Assembly: GCF_000499845.2 (NCBI RefSeq) | Contig: NC_023749.2 | Location: 36,033,843 to 36,097,842, forward strand | DNA: 64,000 bases | Direction of reading: 5' to 3' | Source: Phaseolus vulgaris | Taxonomy: Eukaryota > Streptophyta > Magnoliopsida > Fabales > Fabaceae | Part shown: positions 57,298-64,000 of the stretch, piece after piece | Position numbering within the stretch: the first letter of the stretch is position 1 | Layout of the letters: each line of letters opens with the position of its first letter | Made by a program: the position numbers and the translations under genes | Notes under the pieces: generated by a model | Told to the model about the DNA's origin: nothing | Databases searched by the model: none | Seen by the model: the letters and a program-made list of their open reading frames with translations, nothing else

Positions 57298-60200
57298 GTT
57301 CTTATACCTTTATTTCTAATATATGAATTATAATTTTCTGCAATTTTCTTTTCAATCATCACCTATTTATTTCTATAATTCCTTTAAACTTCTTCTCTCA
57401 ATTTCTAATTTTTATTTCAAAGAATTCTTATATGCATTGTTATGTTCAACCACATTTTTAACAAGGAAACTGCAATTTTTTATTTTATTATTATTATTTT
57501 ATTATTATTACTTCTCTTAATTATCAAAATAATATGTATATTTAGAAATTTAACAATAGATTTTATACCATTCCTCCTCCTTTGTCTATACTAGAGCACA
57601 ATGATGAATCTTAATAAGGGTGAGGCCTCAGTTATTCAATTTGTAGTAAAACAAAAAATGAAAAAAAATTGAAATATGCCTGATTGTCTAGTATTTAGTT
57701 ATATTTTTTATTATGAAATTTATTACATAAAATACACATTAATAAAATGTAATGGAACTTTCATATTTTTTTAATCTTCTTAAACTTGTTGTATGTTTTT
57801 GGAGGTCAACTATATCATGTTTTATATGTGATTTTTTATATTTGCTTAATAAATCTTTGTCTTTTAAAGAAAATTAAGATACTAGTTAATAGAGAATCAT
57901 TTTGGTTTACTAGGATCTTAAGATTAATTAAAATTTTATATTAATACTCAGGATCATTTAAAGATGTCTTATTAGTTATTGGAGTATGTGATGCAAGTAT
58001 AGAAAGGAATATAACGAACTTGTTAAAGAAACAATTTTGATTAAAAGAAAGTGTTTTTGCCTTTTGATTTCGTTTCCTTTCAAATTAGTCTCCTAATAAT
58101 ATTTGTTTTTGTAGATTTCTTAGAAGAATAGGTCTTCTATGTCCCCTTTTGCCTTACTTATTGGAACACTAGGACATAACACTAATGACGATTAATTGGC
58201 ACTAGATAGCTATTTAGTGGCTTAACTATTTATGGAGGGGACAAAAGAAACAATATTTGTTGGTGATGCTTTTATTTGAATGGTTTTTAAATTCATTAAC
58301 AAAATCGAGTTTTCATCTACACTATAATTAAAACCTTATTTTTTAAAAATGCCATTATTAAAATTTGGTTTTAATATGTAAATTTATTGTCTATCTTTAA
58401 TGTCAAATCCTACTACCATAAACACAACCACAACAAAGAATTCGAACTTTTTTTGCTAATTTTACGACATCAATGTTTAAAATCTTATTACATTTTAAAT
58501 ATTGAATACATTATCATGCATAAACTTCATTGAGCATCCTAATTATATTAACACCTCTTTTAAATTAAAATATAATAATAAAAAACATGTTACTCAAAAT
58601 CTAATAAATGATATACTAATAAAATCATAAAATTAAATATGTAATATTATTAAATGTTAAAATAACATATTTTTGTAGTTTAACACCAACAAATACAAGT
58701 AAAAATTTAAAATCAACTTAAAGAACATAAAAATATAAAAGACCAATATAAAATATTCATTTAATTGTAATATATAAAAAATAAAACATCATCACTTACT
58801 TTAATTGTAGTATTTTCTTTCACTATTTTTAATAAAAGCCATATCTTTTTAATAAATTTTCTTGCCATGTACGATTGATTACTTTCGAGTAGAATAACTA
58901 ATCACCACATTCAACATTAAAGTTCTCTTTGGTTAGTGCTGAGATTGACTCAAGTTCTAAAAATGTATAAAATATAATAATTAATATAATTGAAAAAATA
59001 AAGAAAAAACAAATAAACAATAAAAATTTAAAGTAAAGTATAAAATACTTCCTGAATAAGAATAAAAACACTTATAAATTAAATGTGTGAAACAGACCAA
59101 ATAATTTTATAAGGAGATTTAGGTTGAGATTATAAATTATTATTATTATACAATTTTTAAATAAAAATTAATATTAAATACTAAAAAAGAATTAATTATT
59201 ATATTAACTAAATTAAATATTATTTTTAAAATAAAAAATTTATTGATATCTAAATTATTTTTTAATAAATAATTTTTAAAACTACATACAAATTTAGAAA
59301 TAATTTATTAATAATAAAAATTAATTTTAATATTAATATTTTTTTTAAAGTAGTATATAATTTATTTAATATAATAATATTTTTTAATATTGATTTATTT
59401 AATGATTTTTAGGAATGATATAATAATATAAAAAATATATTAAAGTATTTTCTTTCAGGTTCTGTCGGTTTTAAAAAATCGATCAGCAAACCGAACTGAA
59501 CCAGCTGGTTCTTAGAAACAAAATTCAAAACAATCCAAAAGAATTCATTTTTTTTCATTTACCGGTTATTAAGATCGATTTTGAATTTTTTTTATCGATT
59601 CAATTCTGAACATCCCTAAATACTGATATTGGTTATGTGTTGGTTCTTTCATGTCTTTCTATCCCAAAATTATCTTATTATTAAAAAAAATAGTAGAAAC
59701 ACATTTTACACACACTTTTTTTTAAAACACATTCTTATTTAATAAAATTTATTAAAAAAACAGCAAGAAAAATATGAAACACACTTCCTAATTTTTATGT
59801 ATTTTGTCCTGATCACTTGTAAGAAAATAATGTGTCCAGTAAAATTTTAAAAAAATATATTCTTAAGTTTCCCAAAATTATATCTTTGATTTAGAGTTTA
59901 ATCTTGATTCAACCATTTAAGGTGTGTGAATTTGAACTAATTGGCTGGAAGCATGAGATGAGATGTATATATCAAAGTAAAAAATTTGCATTGAACACAA
60001 ATAATAAGAAACGAAAACTTTGCATCACCTTGTTTAAAGGCACGGTTTGGATTAGGGGATTTACTGTTTGTGAGACGGATGTAAGAGTCATCTCCTTGTT
60101 TGCATCCAGAAATGAATAAAAGAGGAGGGAAGCAGAAAGAAAGAGATGAATACTTTTGAATATTTTGCATAATTAAAATAAAAAAAACAAGAATGAAAGA

Positions 60201-60757
60201 AGAGAAAGCTACATAAGCATTCAAAAAATTTACAATTTTACCTTTCATATGTAATAAAAAATAATTTAATTTTATTTGATTTTATTCCATGTAAATTGGA
60301 AGTATTCAAAAAAATATTTAATATATTCATAATAATAAAAATATTAAATATATTTTAATAAAAAATACTTATATACCTTAAAATATAAATATATTTATAA
60401 TAAAAAAATATTAGTATTATAACAAAAGTAATTATCATTTATTTCTTATTTTTTTATACACAAAAATAAATTTGTAATCTTATAATTTACACAATTAAAA
60501 ATAATTAAAAATATTCTTATAATCATCAAATCACTCACATATTTCAATAAACTTTCTTTACACACTCACCCTAAGATACTCTAATCCAAACATCCTAAAC
60601 TTTCTTCACAATTTTTTCTTAAATCTATATAATACACCAAATCTATATAATACACCAATATTGCCTTGACACACAAACATGTAACAAATGATAAATGATG
60701 AACCTGACACAAGGAATGGTTCCTGTTCACAGCTCTGGCAAACTCTGTTCATCCTGT
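56041..60757. other. AT-rich spacer, no gene seen
   Basis: Over 4.5 kb with very high A+T and only short chance frames. A 71-codon frame at 59904-60119 has no recognised domain. The only clear feature is the TA microsatellite at 57261. Confidence 0.6.
57261..57292. repeat. TA microsatellite
   Basis: 32 bp of uninterrupted TA. Confidence 0.95.
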
Positions 60758-62280
60758 TCATGCATCATCATCACATTGGCTTGGGAATTTTTTCTGAATA
60801 ATAAAACAATTCATCCTTTTCCTTAACTCATCAGGGTTTGCACCCACAATTTTGTCCACTGGAGCTCCTCCATTCATCAACAAAAAGGTAGGAATGGCTT
60901 TGATTTCCATCTTGGAACCAACTTCCTAGATACAGCCACACAATTCACATAGCAGCACAACACAAAAGTTGGTCAAGACATTATCTTACACTCAACAATT
61001 ATTGTGCATTACAATTTGTCTCTTCAAACCCTCCAAAAAAATTAATTAAGTAGGATATTATAAGCCACCAATTGATATCATTAGCAAAGTCACACTAAAG
61101 ATGTTGATGACCAATAATGCCATTATTATAAGCTAAAAGGCATGGAACCTAATTTTAATATATTATGTGTACTGACATAAACACAGCACACATGACCTCA
61201 AAGTTGAACAGTCTCATCCACCACAGCTCGTCCACTCATCAAAACAAAGGCTTTGATTTCCAACTTGGAGGCAACTTCTCAGATAAACAAAATGCACTCA
61301 ACAGTAAACAAAAACTGTTATGAGAACTATGAATACAGATGATAGATACTCAGGAATCCTGCATAGAGTTTGTCCTTTCAAACTATCCACATGTAGGTAT
61401 AACAAAAGATATAACCTATTATAGGTCACTTTTTTTAAAACATCACCAAAGTCACACTATTCATTGTTACGACCTCACTTATGTTAAGATCACATCACTT
61501 TGGTTAATGAAACTTTTTGTCTTTAAAAAACACTTATATGGTTAAAGAAGGAAGTTATATATAAATTATTATTAACCTTAATTGAATATAAACAGCATTC
61601 AATTGAACTAACAAGTTTTTTTTTTCTTTTTCTGGAGAATATAGATTAGAAATTTGGCTCTAGTGATTCTCTGCATTAGGAAATAGTTTTTGTGAATAAC
61701 CCTGTACAATATTCACTATAGACAATAGTTAGCATTGCATGTTCTGCCAATTACAAGAACTGACATGGAAATTGTTGAATTGAAAATCTGGGAGATGTGG
61801 TGGCATATGGAGTAAATAGTTTTATATAAACACCAAATCAGGAAGGAAGAGCTTTCCCTCTATAGGTTATACACAAAATTTACCTTGACCTCATCAACAT
61901 CCACATCAAGAAAGAGAACATTTTGATAGGTGGAAGCCAGTTCTTGAAAGAAAGGATTCATAGCTATAGAGGGTGAGCACCAATAAGCAGAAAAATGAAC
62001 CATAACCTGCAAAGTAGTTGTAGGAAGCATGAGAGAGCTATGAATAGACCTTTACTACACATCAGAACATTCACCCTTGGTGCTAATTGAAGCAGAGTCC
62101 TTAACCAACCAATTGTAGTGATTAGAAATGTAAACAGATTAATAACTATATGAATCTCCAGAAACAAATGAGACTCACAGGGAACCCTTTATTGGTAGCA
62201 TCAGTGATGTGGTGTTCCCATGATTTTCTTGAGTCAATTTTCACAACCTTAGATATTTTTAGCTGTTTTTGGCCTTTCAT
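60758..62280 (-). CDS. CXXS1: CXXS1-type monocysteinic thioredoxin, three exons
   Basis: On the minus strand, exons are 62280-62179, 62006-61884 and 60925-60758 (393 bp, 130 residues), with GT-AG introns in the positions usual for h-type thioredoxins. The protein starts MKGQKQLKISKVVKIDSRKS. Its active site is WCSPS (residues 43-47): the second Cys of the canonical WCGPC is Ser, the hallmark of the CXXS group. The cis-Pro loop KAIPTF is at 84-89, and VDKIVGANPDELRKR closes the fold. Proteins of this type cannot use the classical dithiol reduction; Arabidopsis CXXS1 shows disulfide-isomerase activity. The C-terminus is divergent and ends in QCDDDA. Intron 2 (958 bp) contains a decayed copy of exon 3. 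Confidence 0.92.
61205..61278 (-). pseudogene. Decayed duplicate of CXXS1 exon 3 inside intron 2
   Basis: The minus strand reads EVASKLEIKA, then FVLMSGRAVVDETVQ, aligning with EVGSKMEIKA..FLLMNGGAPVDKIVG of the real exon. Nine bases covering the cis-Pro loop (IPT) are missing, and the acceptor AG is changed to GA. Surrounding intron sequence is also duplicated: AAAGTCACACT occurs at 61086 and 61448, about 360 bp apart. It is thus part of a tandem duplication of about 0.36 kb. Confidence 0.78.
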
Positions 62281-62359
62281 TTCCTTCTTCTGCCGCTGCT
62301 TCTTCAAAATGTTGATTTATATATATGTAATACTCTGAGAAAATAGCAGCATTGATGTT

Positions 62360-62380
62360 TCTCTCTCTCTCTCTCTCTCT
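62360..62380. repeat. CT microsatellite upstream of CXXS1
   Basis: 21 bp of CT repeat (GA on the gene strand), 80-100 bp upstream of the start codon, probably in the 5' UTR. Confidence 0.92.
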
Positions 62381-62404
62381 TGAAGAGTATATTTGTTGAA
62401 TTTT

Positions 62405-62418
62405 GATTTATATATAAT
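62405..62418 (-). promoter_or_regulatory. TATA-box candidate of CXXS1
   Basis: The gene strand reads ATTATATATAAATC about 125 bp before the start codon. Its spacing would place the transcription start just upstream of the GA tract. The background is AT-rich, so this is weak evidence. Confidence 0.35.
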
Positions 62419-63589
62419 ACAGAATATAACCAATATAACATGATTCACACTTCCACAGATTCTCACATACAAAAGATTAGATTTTAATTAAATTGTTGGA
62501 GATAACACCTGAACTAAGTAAGCCACTTTCCCTACATAAATAAAGACAAATTTCATTTTTTCTAATTAGTTTTACAAGATAAGTCAAATTTAAAATCACT
62601 TTTTAATATAAAGATATTAATTTTATAGTGATTTTTTTCCTTTCATTCTTTCAAAAATAGCCTTTTGTTTTTACTTGAAAAATCATAAACAGAAACAAAA
62701 AATTTAGAGGATAAAAACAATATATATATATATATATTTAGAGTTAATATATATTGTACATACTTAATAATAGAAATGTTTGACCAATAAAATATATTAC
62801 AAATCGCACTTATGAATTTGAAATAAAAATAACAAATTTAATTGGGTTTGTTTAGTAAATAAAATTTTAAAAAAATGAATTAGTTTCCCATAAAAAATTA
62901 TAATGAATATATATATATATATATATATATATTTTAAGATTTTTAAAAATATATTTTAATTCCTCTAAATTGAAAATATATATATTCAGGAAAACTTATT
63001 GAAACAATTGTTATTCTATTAGATGAATACGCAGCCAAACTTGATGATGTGTGAATGCTACTTTTGACGTGTATGATTTGTTTGTTGGTTTCTTGGTTGC
63101 ATATTATTTCATGATGATTATCATGAATCAACCTTATCTCTCTAATTGCTCAAACTAATGATTATGGTTAAGCTTATCAGATAATTAAGTATTCTGTTAC
63201 TTAATTTGCACGTCATAGCACTACCAAAAAATTTTCTTTCATGCAATTACAATTTAAGCATGTTCGAAAAGTTTTTTTTTTCAGAAAGACTCCTTAAAAA
63301 TATTTAAATAATTTTTTCATAAAGTAAAATTTGTTTTTCATTTCGTGAGAATAGATAAATAAAATTCTTTAACGAGTAACGAATTTATAATCTTCTAACA
63401 AAGTGCTGGAATATCTTAATAGATATAATAATTGATCCAATTTATTATAACCACATTTAAGTATCCGTAATTCAATCTTCATATAGTCTATGTCTTTGAA
63501 ATAACAATTCTTTGGAAATTTCTTTGTATATAGAAAGGAACTTTGTGCTTTGATAGAATATCGTGTGATGAAATTATATCTGATTATCC
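62419..63589. other. AT-rich spacer, no gene seen
   Basis: It holds two TA microsatellites (62721-62737 and about 62907-62932). A 77-codon frame at 63369-63602 has no recognised domain. Confidence 0.6.
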
Positions 63590-64000
63590 AACACTCGTCC
63601 AAATTTGTCTAAGTCAGAAGCCTTCCAGAGAAACTTGTCCAAGCAAACTCAATGTCGTCTAGGCGAGCCTAATCATGCCGAGGTGAGAAGTCACTTAACC
63701 CAAATCCAACTAGGTTAAATATGAGGTGTGAGACACAACCCTAAACATATTTGGGAGAATAGAAGGTGATAGAAAACCCTAAAGGAGACAACCATTCAGG
63801 AGAAATATCCTTGATCTTTTTTTTCTTGCTTTCCATGCTTGTAATGAATGACCAACATGAGTGGCTAATTCTACCATTTGGGATTGAGTGTAATTTGTTC
63901 AAACTCTTATGTATTGTGGTGATATTTAAATATAATATTATGTTCTTGATTGATGATTCGTATTGTCATTTTATTCTTAAGGCTTGTTTACCATGATTTT
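63590..64000 (+). repeat. Athila-type LTR, partial, continues beyond the window
   Basis: The sequence aligns with 10010-10450 in the Athila 3' LTR. It shares CTAAGTCAGAAGC, the decayed GCGAG boxes, AACTAGGTTAAATATGAGG, GGCTAATTCTACC and TATTGTCATTTTATTCTTA. The first ~250 bp of the LTR are missing. The right part lies outside the window. Confidence 0.8.

Noticed and set aside
59904..60119. A 71-codon frame in the spacer before CXXS1
   Set aside because: No recognised domain, and there is an equally long antisense frame; treated as chance.
1..64000. A cluster of genes forming a new biosynthetic or defence system
   Set aside because: The three host genes belong to unrelated, well-known families, and the rest is transposon-derived or spacer DNA.

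Overview
The window is plant nuclear DNA. Spliced genes with GT-AG introns, an AT-rich background, long A/T microsatellites and stacked LTR retrotransposons all show this. Protein similarity of the three host genes and the style of the repeats (Athila-type LTRs with CTCGCC..GGCGAG boxes, SIRE-like LTRs ending in a C-rich run and TCTAACA) suggest a papilionoid legume, probably Phaseoleae such as Vigna or Phaseolus. This assignment is an inference; I could not run a search.

Positions 1-23,200 are a nested repeat cluster with no host gene that I can see. From left to right it holds a decayed Ty3/gypsy Tat-type element (1133 to about 5690) whose 5' LTR carries a Ty1/copia-type solo LTR with a perfect 5-bp target duplication. 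Next is an Athila-type element (about 5690-15936) that keeps gag and protease but no reverse transcriptase or integrase. Its 3' LTR is split by a minus-strand Tat-type element (10641-15653) with a large internal deletion and a plus-strand extra-ORF remnant. Last is a minus-strand SIRE-like copia element (15937-21725), itself cut by a solo LTR (16949-17581) and by an Athila LTR (about 17928-20042); that Athila LTR is in turn cut by a second copia solo LTR (18285-19378).

Positions 23,200-38,600 hold AT-rich spacer and a nearly complete Ty3/gypsy chromovirus of Tekay type (27880-37121). It has matching TAATA target duplications, two long LTRs and a single gag-pol frame broken by three stop codons. 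A CACTA-type DNA transposon that has lost one end sits in its 3' LTR.

Positions 38,600-64,000 are the genic part. There are three host genes: a GAUT12/IRX8-type glycosyltransferase for secondary-wall polysaccharides (39254-41968, plus strand, six coding exons, 533 residues), an ILR3/bHLH105-type transcription factor of the iron-response group (46893-50139, minus strand, five exons, 237 residues), and a CXXS1-type monocysteinic thioredoxin (60758-62280, minus strand, three exons, 130 residues). The genes have no evident functional link and are not an operon. Between them lie a CACTA-like fragment just behind GAUT12, a plant-mobile-domain remnant, two tandem-repeat arrays next to a possible Helitron end, and a 5'-truncated LINE. 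The window ends inside another Athila-type LTR.

I found no convincing new enzymatic or defence system. The most unusual signals are structural: a duplicated and decayed exon 3 inside the CXXS1 gene, tRNA-like A/B-box sequences in two CACTA-like elements, quasi-palindromic boxes repeated within the LTR families, and the antisense extra-ORF remnant in the nested Tat element.
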